From positions 3,530-11,829 of the forward strand of contig PKYZ01000443.1 in the NCBI GenBank assembly GCA_003132865.1: a stretch of 8,300 nt of DNA, written 5' to 3'. This document shows, one piece after another, positions 1 to 5,664 of this stretch (position 1 is its first letter; each line of letters starts with the position of its first letter). A program made the position numbers and the translations under genes. The notes below the pieces were generated by a model that was not told the DNA's origin, did not search any database, and saw only the letters and a program-made list of their open reading frames with translations. The DNA is from Bryobacterales bacterium. GTDB lineage: Bacteria; Acidobacteriota; Terriglobia; Bryobacterales; Bryobacteraceae.

Positions 1-29
1 AGACCTGGAGGTCCGCCCCACGACTGCCC

Positions 30-530
30 TTACCGCAACTCCAGCGGCGTCACCACCCCGTTTTTCTTCACGCCCAGCCGAATCGGACGCGGGCTGCCCT
101 TCGCGGGCACGCTCACCTCGACCCAAAGCTCCTCGCCCGGAGCGCGGCGCGAAGGGTCGGGAACATGTTCGGGAATGAAGAACGCGACCCGTTCGACGAG
201 AACCCACTGCGTGCCGATTGGCTCGGCCGCCGTTCTGACGACTGCCGGCATGATGTGCAACGCGCCCGTGGGGTCCGCCGTTGCCACCAGCCGGCCCCTT
301 ACGGCGGAGAGGCGGGCCGACACCGGCTGCGCCGCGACGGCTGGCGCCGCTTCCACCTGTAGGTGCAAGCTCACATAGCGTCCGCGCACCGGCAGATACG
401 GATCGAACGGTGCCGCCATCGCCCAAACTCGCGGCAGCCGCTCGCGATCCAGTGCGTACTTGCCGGCCACGCTCAGCACGATCAGACACTGCAAAACAGT
501 AACCGCGATACCGCGATATACCGGTTTCAT
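30..530 (-). CDS. GDYXXLXY-domain membrane-anchored protein
   Basis: This 166-residue protein begins at the ATG read from 530-528 and ends at a TAA at 32-30. One N-terminal hydrophobic segment (about residues 7-23, GIAVTVLQCLIVLSVAG) should act as a membrane anchor or uncleaved signal, leaving the rest outside the cytoplasm. Residues 42-57 read FDPYLPVRGRYVSLHL, which matches the GDYXXLXY family signature with the aspartate replaced by arginine (GRY) and the last tyrosine by leucine. The C-terminal half is predicted mostly beta (ALHIMPAVV, WVLVERVAFFIPE, LWVEVSV). In this family the gene usually follows a DUF2157 gene, exactly as here: its start codon overlaps the DUF2157 stop in ATGA, so translation is probably coupled. 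The molecular function is not known. The family call rests on both the motif and the context. Confidence 0.85.
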   Translation of the reverse strand: MKPVYRGIAVTVLQCLIVLSVAGKYALDRERLPRVWAMAAPFDPYLPVRGRYVSLHLQVEAAPAVAAQPVSARLSAVRGRLVATADPTGALHIMPAVVRTAAEPIGTQWVLVERVAFFIPEHVPDPSRRAPGEELWVEVSVPAKGSPRPIRLGVKKNGVVTPLELR

Positions 531-1648
531 AAAGCCTCCTTTGACATATGCGTCAACAGCCGGCGGCGCGTCCGTTCCAACACCCAGCCGCCAAGAAACA
601 GAAGGCCGATCCCGATCAAGCTCGCGGAACGGCCCAGCTTGTCCATCACGCTCGAGAAATAGAACGCCAGTACGGTGATCGCCAGACCGGCGACGCCCAA
701 GTTCACCCGCTCGGCGCGCGCATCGCGGATGCCCCACGCCGCCAAGCCCGCCGCGCCGATCGCACACCAGCAGTACATCGCAATGGAGGCGTGCGGTCCA
801 CTGCCGGTCACGGCCAGCACCAGGGTCCAGGCAATGGCTACTCCGTTCCAGACGGCCCGCCGCGCATCCAGTGCCAGCGCGGCCAGCAGCGGGACGAGCA
901 GCGCCACCGCCCAGGCGATCCAGTAGGCTTCCGATCCCCACGCCACTTCCCCGCGCTCCCACAGCCCGTATGACGCCACTATGGCCGCGGCCGGCAACAA
1001 CCCGAGCCCGCCCAACCACATCAACGCCTTGCGTAGCGGCGAATCCGCCGGCGAACGGCGCGCACTTAGATACGCGAAGCTCAAAGCGCAGACGCCCACC
1101 CAAACGGGCAACATCGAGCGCGAATTCGCCAGCGGCACGCGTGTATCCCACTCTCCGGCCAGCCACCAGGGAAACAGTACGGCGCATAGCGCGCCCTGCG
1201 TCCAGTGCCGCAGCAGCAGCCACGCCAGCGCGCAGCCGATGGCCCACAGCAGCACGGCCCCCGGCCAGTGTTCGGACAGGTTGAAGATCTGTCCCGCCAG
1301 TGCGATGGCGCCGCCCAGCGCCACGCTGCCCACCGCGTGCAGCGCCATGGAGAGCCCTTCGAAGCGGCGCGCCGCCGCGGCGCCGCAGCCGTGCAGGACA
1401 CCCACGGTCGCTACCAGCAGCGACATGCGGCCCGCGGGCGATAGCTCGTCCCAATGCGCGGACACGAACAGTAAAACGCCGGCAGCGAGCAGAATCGCCC
1501 CAAATGCCAGCGCGATCCGAACCGGCCAACCGAGACTCTGCGAACGTGACTGCGTGCTCTCCCACGCCCGGATGCGGCTTGCACTATCCGCGTCCAGCAG
1601 GCCCGCGGTCGTCCATCGGTCCAGATGGCCTTCCCAATCTCTAGTCAT
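527..1648 (-). CDS. DUF2157 polytopic membrane protein
   Basis: This is a 373-residue integral membrane protein. A soluble N-terminal stretch (residues 1-40, with RWTTAGLLDADSASRIRAWE) is followed by about ten hydrophobic helices, beginning near residues 43-63. The early segment AHWDELSPAGR (64-74) and LAGQIFNLSEHWPGAVLL (117-134) are characteristic of the DUF2157 family. Three arginines and a lysine near the C-terminus suggest a cytoplasmic tail. I place the start at the ATG at 1648-1646 because homology-like sequence begins there (MTRDWEGHLDRW). The frame stays open to an ATG at 1768, but that extension does not look like protein. No strong Shine-Dalgarno is visible; a GTG two codons upstream is a possible alternative. 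The gene overlaps the GDYXXLXY gene by four bases. The biochemical role of the family is unknown. Confidence 0.88.
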   Translation of the reverse strand: MTRDWEGHLDRWTTAGLLDADSASRIRAWESTQSRSQSLGWPVRIALAFGAILLAAGVLLFVSAHWDELSPAGRMSLLVATVGVLHGCGAAAARRFEGLSMALHAVGSVALGGAIALAGQIFNLSEHWPGAVLLWAIGCALAWLLLRHWTQGALCAVLFPWWLAGEWDTRVPLANSRSMLPVWVGVCALSFAYLSARRSPADSPLRKALMWLGGLGLLPAAAIVASYGLWERGEVAWGSEAYWIAWAVALLVPLLAALALDARRAVWNGVAIAWTLVLAVTGSGPHASIAMYCWCAIGAAGLAAWGIRDARAERVNLGVAGLAITVLAFYFSSVMDKLGRSASLIGIGLLFLGGWVLERTRRRLLTHMSKEAL

Positions 1649-1750
1649 GCCCACTAAGATGGCACGTTTCGCGCCAAGCGGGCACGGTCGTGGAATCAGG
1701 AAGTTGGCCCCGGCGCTCCAGGCAGCCCCGCCAACATAAAGTACATTTTC

Positions 1751-1767
1751 TGTATGATCGCCATACA
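1751..1767. promoter_or_regulatory. Perfect dyad, possible operator
   Basis: TGTATG and CATACA form a perfect 6-bp inverted repeat separated by five bases. It lies about 100 bases upstream of the DUF2157 start, in the only non-coding stretch that could hold that operon's promoter. The size and symmetry suit a dimeric helix-turn-helix repressor, but no regulator gene is nearby and the same length could arise by chance. Confidence 0.25.
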
Positions 1768-1770
1768 TTC

Positions 1771-1811
1771 TGTGGGGCAGACCCCCTGGTCGGGGTCCCC
1801 TGGGTCCGACC
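1771..1811. repeat. GC-rich imperfect palindrome
   Basis: This begins with TGTGGGGCAG and contains a perfect GACCCC / GGGGTC hairpin (1780-1785 with 1792-1797, loop of six), followed by further GGGTCC-type sequence. The first ten bases are identical to the left arm of the hairpin at 6758-6786. It lies between the truncated hicB remnant and the DUF2157 operon, so it could end minus-strand transcripts, but no T-tract follows. I interpret it as a degraded intergenic palindromic repeat. Confidence 0.45.
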
Positions 1812-1842
1812 GCCTGATCGCGCTTCCTCTAACTAACTAGGA

Positions 1843-2007
1843 TCATATGACTGGCTCCCAGTCAAAAAAGAACGCGTTCGTCGCCTCGATGACGTTCCTG
1901 CGCAACTCCTCCCATGTATCCCCTTGCGTAAAGATGTTCTCAGTCAGGCATTCGGCGCAATAGCCGCCATCGGGCTCTTGGACAACCTCAAATACCAATT
2001 CCGGCAT
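1843..2007 (-). pseudogene. Truncated HicB-like antitoxin, toxin absent
   Basis: The 54 residues MPELVFEVVQEPDGGYCAECL...IFTQGDTWEELRRNVIEATNAFFFD match the N-terminal fold of HicB-family antitoxins (the partial RNase-H-like domain that binds the HicA toxin). Intact relatives are roughly 65-75 residues and continue after FFFD with a basic segment ending near LHLVRDEVL. Here the sequence changes to WEPVI and stops, with further stops in the following bases (TAGTTAGTTAG on the minus strand). No HicA-like reading frame is present on either side. The start at 2007 is set by homology, since no good ribosome binding site is visible; the frame is open upstream and runs into a DUF362 fragment. This is probably a remnant, although the small domain could still be expressed. 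Confidence 0.75.
1849..1863. repeat. Short perfect hairpin at the hicB break point
   Basis: GACTGG and CCAGTC pair around a three-base loop. The hairpin occupies exactly the place where the HicB homology ends (just after the FFFD codons). It may mark the junction of the deletion or insertion that truncated the gene. A run of As follows on the plus strand, but there is no plus-strand gene here to terminate. Confidence 0.4.
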
Positions 2008-2181
2008 ACGTCCATGATACGGCACCATCCGCTTGCGCGTGGACCGTCGAGCATCCCAGAGCGCGCACATCGCTGCAAAGTTGCTGCGTGAGGACGGCGT
2101 CCGCATACCGGCCGTCAGCGCCTCCAAGGGCGGCGCCTGCAACGACGCCGGCCTCGATCCTAGGGCCGTCATAAAGTATAA
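2008..2181. other. Unassigned spacer between two gene remnants
   Basis: The minus-strand frame stays open through this stretch (LYFMTALGSRP...RKRMVPYHGR), linking the DUF362 and HicB fragments. The translation has no recognisable domain and alternates alanine, arginine and serine in the manner of unselected GC-rich DNA. I see no RNA gene, repeat or promoter here. Confidence 0.4.
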
Positions 2182-2337
2182 GCCACGAATCTCGATTTCG
2201 TCGAGCGCGCCAGGGCGCATGCCTGCCTTATTTGCCCACCGAAACGTGGGGATCTCCTCCGGCGCGAATCCCATAAGGCCGGCCGCCATCATGTCCGTGG
2301 CCACCGGATTCGTACCGGCTACGATCACGTCCATCTT
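2182..2337 (-). pseudogene. Internal fragment of a DUF362-family protein
   Basis: In the same frame as the HicB remnant, about 51 residues read KMDVIVAGTNPVATDMMAAGLMGFAPEEIPTF...LDEIEIRG. This resembles the C-terminal part of DUF362 proteins, where a conserved VIVAG(T/S)(D/N)PVA.D segment is followed by an LMGF..EEIP.. segment. The family is typically about 300 or more residues, so most of the protein is missing on both sides. Upstream the frame turns into a non-protein-like sequence, and downstream (2008-2181) there is a stretch I cannot identify that joins it to the HicB remnant. I treat it as a gene relic, not as part of a 229-residue protein. Confidence 0.65.
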
Positions 2338-2486
2338 GACACACAAACAAGGACTCAACCGCCGCCCGCAAGCCCAAGGGGGCTGCTTCGAGGTGGCGCC
2401 TAAGGTTGAAGGAAGGCGTTGAGGAATGGCGAGGATCGACCCTGAAGGCATGAAAACAGGAGTCGGACTGAAAAAACCCAAGAAAA
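2338..2486. other. Intergenic DNA with no recognised content
   Basis: This lies between the terminator of the exported-protein gene and the DUF362 fragment. Both strands contain open frames, but their translations look unselected and no recognised motif is present. The T-rich end next to the terminator (minus strand) is part of its tail. Confidence 0.4.
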
Positions 2487-2517
2487 CGAGCGGGGGAGCC
2501 AAAGGCACCCCCGCTCG
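2471..2517 (-). terminator. Strong rho-independent terminator
   Basis: Ten base pairs (CGAGCGGGGG with CCCCCGCTCG, 2487-2496 and 2508-2517) close an 11-base loop. On the minus strand the stem is followed by GTTTTCTTGGGTTTTTT, a good U-tract in two blocks. It lies about 75 bases beyond the stop codon of the exported-protein gene at 2591 and should terminate its transcript. On the plus strand only a weak T-run follows. Confidence 0.85.
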
Positions 2518-2540
2518 CCTTTTACTACGCACACCACAGA

Positions 2541-2563
2541 GCGGGGGGCCTTTGGCTCCGCCC
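2541..2563. repeat. Inverted copy of the terminator core
   Basis: The 12-mer GCCTTTGGCTCC (2548-2559) is the exact reverse complement of GGAGCCAAAGGC at 2495-2506 in the terminator. With one single-base insertion the complementarity extends to about 19 bases (2541-2559 against 2495-2514). In a minus-strand transcript this copy is made first, and could pair with the 5' arm and loop of the terminator. Whether this is regulatory or just a duplicated fragment cannot be told from sequence. Confidence 0.6.
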
Positions 2564-2590
2564 AGTTCACTGACCTGCTACTCGGCAGGA

Positions 2591-3403
2591 TCAGTTACAC
2601 GGCCCTCCGCTCTGGCCGGAAAACGACGGCGAACTGGCTCCGACATACCAGTTCATTGACGGATTTTGCCATCCGTAATTCGGGGTAATTGTGCCCTGAG
2701 ATAGAAGGAATAAAATCAGAGATCCGTTGTACGCCGGTGCGCTTCCTGAATAGATGGTTTGTCCGGGAGGGCATCCCGTGTCAATGCCAACCGCCGTTTG
2801 CAGCCATCCGGTATATAACCCGGCGGGGCAGGATTCGTGCAACTGGATGATGGTGGATACGGACTGCTCACCTCCATCACTAAACGCAGTGGCATTGGCG
2901 ATTTGATTGCCATGGGTATCTGTCTGTGAACGCACCTGTTGGCCATCGACGTACCCTTGGGCACTTTCCTGGCTTATGGTACAGTCCTGCCAACTCGCGT
3001 CAGGCCGTACACTCTGTGCGGCCATTGTTCTCCAAAGGTCGAACGTGCGGCCGGCCGTCAGATCCGCATTCCGCTGGCTAACTATGGGGTTGTCGTCGCC
3101 GACGAAGCACACCTTCGAATCCTTGACGTGTAAGTCCAGACCCTTGTACCAGGAAGGGAAAGGCGGCCGAAACTGCTCCTCGGCCATGAGCATGATCGGT
3201 GCAATCCGATTTTCGACGATGCCGATGTATTCGCCTTTCGGATTACCCTTAGAGTCGACTAAATCGACTGTGAACATCTCGACGGCGCGAGGATCGGATT
3301 TGGTCGCGGTTAACACGTGACCCGGGTTAGAGATAGTGAAATTGACAGACTGCGCGGAAAGAGCTATCGCGCAGGCCGCGAGCACCAATATGCGGTGGTT
3401 CAT
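2591..3403 (-). CDS. Exported protein of unknown function
   Basis: This 270-residue protein starts at the ATG at 3403-3401, which is preceded by a good ribosome binding site (AAAGGAG, nine bases before the start). Residues 1-18 (MNHRILVLAACAIALSAQ) form a typical Sec signal peptide with a likely cleavage after ALSA or nearby. The mature part is soluble, rich in Asn, Gln, Ser and Gly, and has five cysteines (99, 141, 192, 211, 269), so one or two disulphides are possible in the periplasm. There is no transmembrane anchor or lipobox. I recognise no domain. Its Ser/Gly/Asn-rich end (SSPSFSGQSGGPCN) suggests an exposed C-terminus. Codon and base use appear less GC-biased than the methyltransferase and channel genes, consistent with horizontal origin. 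It appears to be a single-gene unit closed by the terminator at 2471-2517. Confidence 0.8.
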   Translation of the reverse strand: MNHRILVLAACAIALSAQSVNFTISNPGHVLTATKSDPRAVEMFTVDLVDSKGNPKGEYIGIVENRIAPIMLMAEEQFRPPFPSWYKGLDLHVKDSKVCFVGDDNPIVSQRNADLTAGRTFDLWRTMAAQSVRPDASWQDCTISQESAQGYVDGQQVRSQTDTHGNQIANATAFSDGGEQSVSTIIQLHESCPAGLYTGWLQTAVGIDTGCPPGQTIYSGSAPAYNGSLILFLLSQGTITPNYGWQNPSMNWYVGASSPSFSGQSGGPCN

Positions 3404-3502
3404 CGAAGCATACTCCTTTCGGAATCTCCATTTTGACTTCCGGGTTCATTTTAGATCCACAGCAGTCGCCCCGGCGCATTCATTAACAAGATTTAATATT
3501 AC

Positions 3503-3945
3503 TCACCCGCCGGGCCGACCGCGAGCCAAGCTCCGGAAGTTCTCCTCTGCGGCCAGGATCTCGGTCTCAAGAGTCTGCAAGCGGGAACTCAGCGCCGCAC
3601 CACGGTCCCAGTTTTCTCGGAACCGATGAGGCGGAACGTCGGATCTTGCGAGAGCCGCTCCGCGTCGTTGACATCTTCGTGGCCCGCAATCCTGCTGTAG
3701 ACCGACTGGCGCAGCAGGTCCGCCAGCGGAAGCTGCGTGTTCTTGCCGTGCCGCGAGTCGGTCAGGTGGCGCGCGATGAGATCACCGAAGCCCAAACGTT
3801 CCTCCAACTCACAAACCAGAATCAGGCCACCGTCGGAGGTAACCCGCGATCCGTGGAAATCCACCTTCAGAAAAGCGTTAAAGGAGAGTTGAAATGGCCC
3901 GTTTTGTCTCTCACCGATTAGGTGTGGTCCCCGGAGCGCCTTCAT
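3503..3945 (-). pseudogene. IS1380-family transposase, frameshifted and truncated
   Basis: The first part (from an ATG at 3945-3943; the frame is open to 3981) reads FNAFLKVDF.GSRVTSDGGLILV.ELEERLGFGDLIARHLTDSR.GKNTQLPLADLLRQSVYSRIAGHEDVNDAERLSQDPTFRLIGSEK, the highly conserved N-terminus of IS1380 DDE transposases. At about 3611-3612 a single base is missing: frame one runs to a stop at 3589, while the next frame continues as WDRGAALSSRLQTLETEILAAEENFRSLAR, the expected family continuation. Homology ends after SLAR and the new frame stops at 3503. A full transposase is about 430-450 residues, so the catalytic DDE core is absent and the copy is dead. No terminal inverted repeats could be identified with confidence. 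Confidence 0.88.
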
Positions 3946-4061
3946 TGCGTTCAAACCCGCATAAATATTGATGACGACCAACGTCGGAAGATTTGTGAGT
4001 GGTGTTCAAAATGAAAATGTGGGATGAGGATGAGACCGCGACGCCCGTCTGCGCGGCTCAC

Positions 4062-4091
4062 CTTACAGTTCGCCGGGCCCGTCCATATCCT
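4062..4091 (+). promoter_or_regulatory. Weak candidate promoter for the cytochrome gene
   Basis: CTTACA (4062-4067) and TATCCT (4086-4091), separated by 18 bases, are each a partial match to sigma-70 boxes. They would start transcription about 30 bases before the cytochrome start, leaving room for its ribosome binding site. Matches are imperfect and the assignment is tentative. Confidence 0.25.
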
Positions 4092-4127
4092 TTCGCTTTG
4101 CGCTACAATGCCCCGAGGAGGTAGTTG

Positions 4128-4424
4128 ATGAGATTCTTACCTGTTTGTGTGGTTCTTCTTGCCTTAGGCGCCGTCCAAGCCTTTGGATCGGCCGCCGATG
4201 GCAAGACGGTCTACGACGCCAAGTGCAAAATATGCCACAAGGCCGACGGCTCCGGCATGCCGGTGATGAAGATGCGGGCCCTGGGCTCCGCGGAAGTACA
4301 GGCCAAGTCGGATGACGAACTGAAGAAGGACATCACCGCGGGCAATGGCAAAATGAAGGCGGTTGCAGTCAGTGACGCGCAGGCGGCCGACCTGGTGGCC
4401 TACATCCGGACGCTGAAGAAATAA
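4128..4424 (+). CDS. Small exported mono-haem cytochrome c
   Basis: This 98-residue protein starts at the ATG at 4128, which has an ideal Shine-Dalgarno AGGAGGT (4116-4122) five bases upstream; a TTG one codon earlier is a poorer choice. A signal peptide (about residues 1-22, MRFLPVCVVLLALGAVQAFG) sends it to the periplasm. The haem c site is CKICH (33-37), where both cysteines bind haem covalently and the histidine is the proximal ligand. The distal methionine is probably M76 in GNGKMKAV, the usual class I position, although M44, M47 and M49 lie nearer the haem site. The C-terminal helix (DAQAADLVAYIRTLKK) is typical of class I cytochromes c. It probably shuttles electrons between periplasmic redox partners; no partner is encoded nearby. 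It converges with the next gene at a gap of six bases. Confidence 0.9.
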   Translation: MRFLPVCVVLLALGAVQAFGSAADGKTVYDAKCKICHKADGSGMPVMKMRALGSAEVQAKSDDELKKDITAGNGKMKAVAVSDAQAADLVAYIRTLKK

Positions 4425-4430
4425 ACGGCG

Positions 4431-4883
4431 TCAAGCGACAGCGTGCGCGGCCCGGCGCCAGGCGGTCTCGTAGCCGCGCACCATGTGAATGGTCAGTTCG
4501 TCGAAGAAGCGCCCCACACGGCGCTCCAGTTCTTCTTCCGCGTACAGATCCACCGAAGTCCTGGCGAGCCCTTGGTCGTGCACGAAGTCGATCATCTTGT
4601 CTTTGATGATCGTCAGCGCGCGCACCGATTCGTGGAGCGGGACGGACTCCTCAAAACGCGCCTTTCCCAGAATCTCGTAACGTTGCGCGATCTCCGCTTC
4701 GTACCCCGCCGAGAGCCAGTGCCCCAGGTGCTCCAGAATCTGCTGGCCCCGCTCGCGCAGCTCGACATCGGACAACTTGCGCAAGCCGGCAAGATCGGGG
4801 TGTTTGCGGATCTCTCGAAGCACGCTGGTGGCGATCTGCTCCTGATGAGCTTCGATCAGGTGAATCAGCTTTCCGGAAAGCAT
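4431..4883 (-). CDS. RsbRD_N-like all-helical sensor-domain protein
   Basis: This 150-residue protein starts at the ATG at 4883-4881, preceded by AGGAGG six bases upstream. It is almost entirely alpha-helical, with no signal peptide or membrane segment. The pattern (LIHLIEAHQEQIATSVLREIRKHPDL near the start; HLGHWLSAG...RYEILGKARFEESVPLHESVRALTIIKDKMIDFV in the middle; LYAEEELERRVGRFFDELTIHMVRGYETAWRR at the end) resembles the N-terminal domain of RsbR/RsbRD co-antagonists, a globin-like fold that in stressosomes precedes a STAS domain, and which also occurs in front of histidine kinases. Here it stands alone with no STAS or kinase part. Its signal and partner are unknown. The family call comes from remembered sequence pattern; the helical content and start are clear. 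Confidence 0.65.
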   Translation of the reverse strand: MLSGKLIHLIEAHQEQIATSVLREIRKHPDLAGLRKLSDVELRERGQQILEHLGHWLSAGYEAEIAQRYEILGKARFEESVPLHESVRALTIIKDKMIDFVHDQGLARTSVDLYAEEELERRVGRFFDELTIHMVRGYETAWRRAAHAVA

Positions 4884-4913
4884 ACTGTGCCTCCTAAAAA
4901 ACCTTCCACCCAT

Positions 4914-4942
4914 ATCGTAGTCCTGTCTTGACCCGTTGCCAA
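4914..4942 (-). promoter_or_regulatory. Sigma-70-type promoter for the RsbRD_N-like gene
   Basis: On the minus strand TTGGCA (4942-4937) and TACGAT (4919-4914) are separated by exactly 17 bases. Transcription would begin near 4907, giving a leader of about two dozen bases that contains the AGGAGG ribosome binding site. The spacing and position are good; the boxes match consensus at four or five of six positions. Confidence 0.45.
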
Positions 4943-4986
4943 TGGCGGCGCATGGGCGCGCCATCTTGTAAGGTATGCTGTAAGGA

Positions 4987-5664
4987 ATGTCCCGCGCGCT
5001 GCTAGCCTGCCTGCTCGCCCTCCAAACGCTGGCCTGCTGCCAGGACGCGCATCCCGTAACCGGCCGCCAAACTGCCCCGGTCATGGGCATGGCTGGCGCG
5101 CCGTGGCTGGTGCGCCCCGAGCGCGAGGCCGAGGAGGCCCCCGACGCGGCCCTGGATGCGATCAACGCCGCGATCGGCATTCCCAAAGGCGCTGTGGTGG
5201 CGGACATCGGCGCCGGCGTCGGCTACTTCACCTGGCGCCTCGCCGCCCGCATCGGACCCGAAGGCAAAGTCTACGCCGTCGATATTCAACAAGCCATGCT
5301 CGATCGGCTGCGCCACAACATGGCCGAGCGCAAGCTGGCGAACTACGAAGCCGTGCTCGGCGCCGAGGACGATCCGCGCCTGCCGGCCGGCCGCATCGAT
5401 CTCGCGCTGCTGGTGGATGTCTACCACGAGTTTTCCCAACCGCAAAAGATGCTGCGGAAAATCCGCGTGTCACTCAAGCCCGACGGCCGCATGGTGCTAC
5501 TCGAATACCGCAAGGAAGATCCCCAGGTGCCCATCCTGCCGGCGCACAAGATGAGCGTGGCGGAGGTTAAGGCGGAAATCGAGCCGGAAGGCTTCCGGCT
5601 GGAGAAGACCTTGGAGAACCTGCCGCGGCAACATATCTTGATCTTCCGGAAGAACACGATGTGA
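4987..5664 (+). CDS. Exported SAM-dependent methyltransferase
   Basis: This 225-residue class I methyltransferase begins with a hydrophobic signal segment (residues 4-17, ALLACLLALQTLAC). The C17-C18 pair makes a lipoprotein possible, though the lipobox (TLAC) is atypical. A family-specific segment HPVTGRQTAPVMGMAGAPWLVRPERE (22-47) precedes the Rossmann domain. Motif I is VVADIGAGVGYFT (70-82), the acidic residue that binds the SAM ribose is in VYAVDI (95-100), and LALLVDVYHEF (139-149) and LKPDGRMVLLEY (163-174) are later core strands. The substrate is unknown. The start is the ATG at 4987; AAGGA lies directly against it, so its ribosome binding site is poor. The last bases ATGTGA overlap the start of the K+ channel gene, suggesting coupled translation. 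A cytosolic enzyme with a misleading N-terminus is the alternative. Confidence 0.85.
   Translation: MSRALLACLLALQTLACCQDAHPVTGRQTAPVMGMAGAPWLVRPEREAEEAPDAALDAINAAIGIPKGAVVADIGAGVGYFTWRLAARIGPEGKVYAVDIQQAMLDRLRHNMAERKLANYEAVLGAEDDPRLPAGRIDLALLVDVYHEFSQPQKMLRKIRVSLKPDGRMVLLEYRKEDPQVPILPAHKMSVAEVKAEIEPEGFRLEKTLENLPRQHILIFRKNTM

Noticed and set aside
531..1565. Long minus-strand open frame leading in frame into the GDYXXLXY protein
   Set aside because: It is an Arg/Gly/Ala-rich shadow of the DUF2157 gene in another frame. The real protein begins at 530 with a clean membrane anchor and an ATGA junction.
1649..1768. Forty-residue N-terminal extension of the DUF2157 protein
   Set aside because: The extension lacks family-like sequence and would run through the perfect dyad at 1751-1767. 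The domain starts naturally at the ATG at 1648.
2338..2532. N-terminal part of the 229-residue minus-strand frame
   Set aside because: It runs straight through the strong terminator hairpin and has no protein-like features, so it is chance open frame.
4104..4109. TACAAT as a -10 box for the cytochrome gene
   Set aside because: It would start transcription within or after the Shine-Dalgarno sequence at 4116-4122, and there is no -35 at the right distance.
4974..4979. TATGCT as a -10 box giving a leaderless methyltransferase mRNA
   Set aside because: The position would fit a leaderless transcript, but there is no -35-like sequence at 16-18 bases upstream; support is too thin to annotate.
4987..5570. 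Overlapping plus- and minus-strand open frames within the methyltransferase gene
   Set aside because: All are Arg/Ala/Gly/Pro-rich shadows that are expected in GC-rich coding DNA; only the methyltransferase frame carries recognisable motifs.
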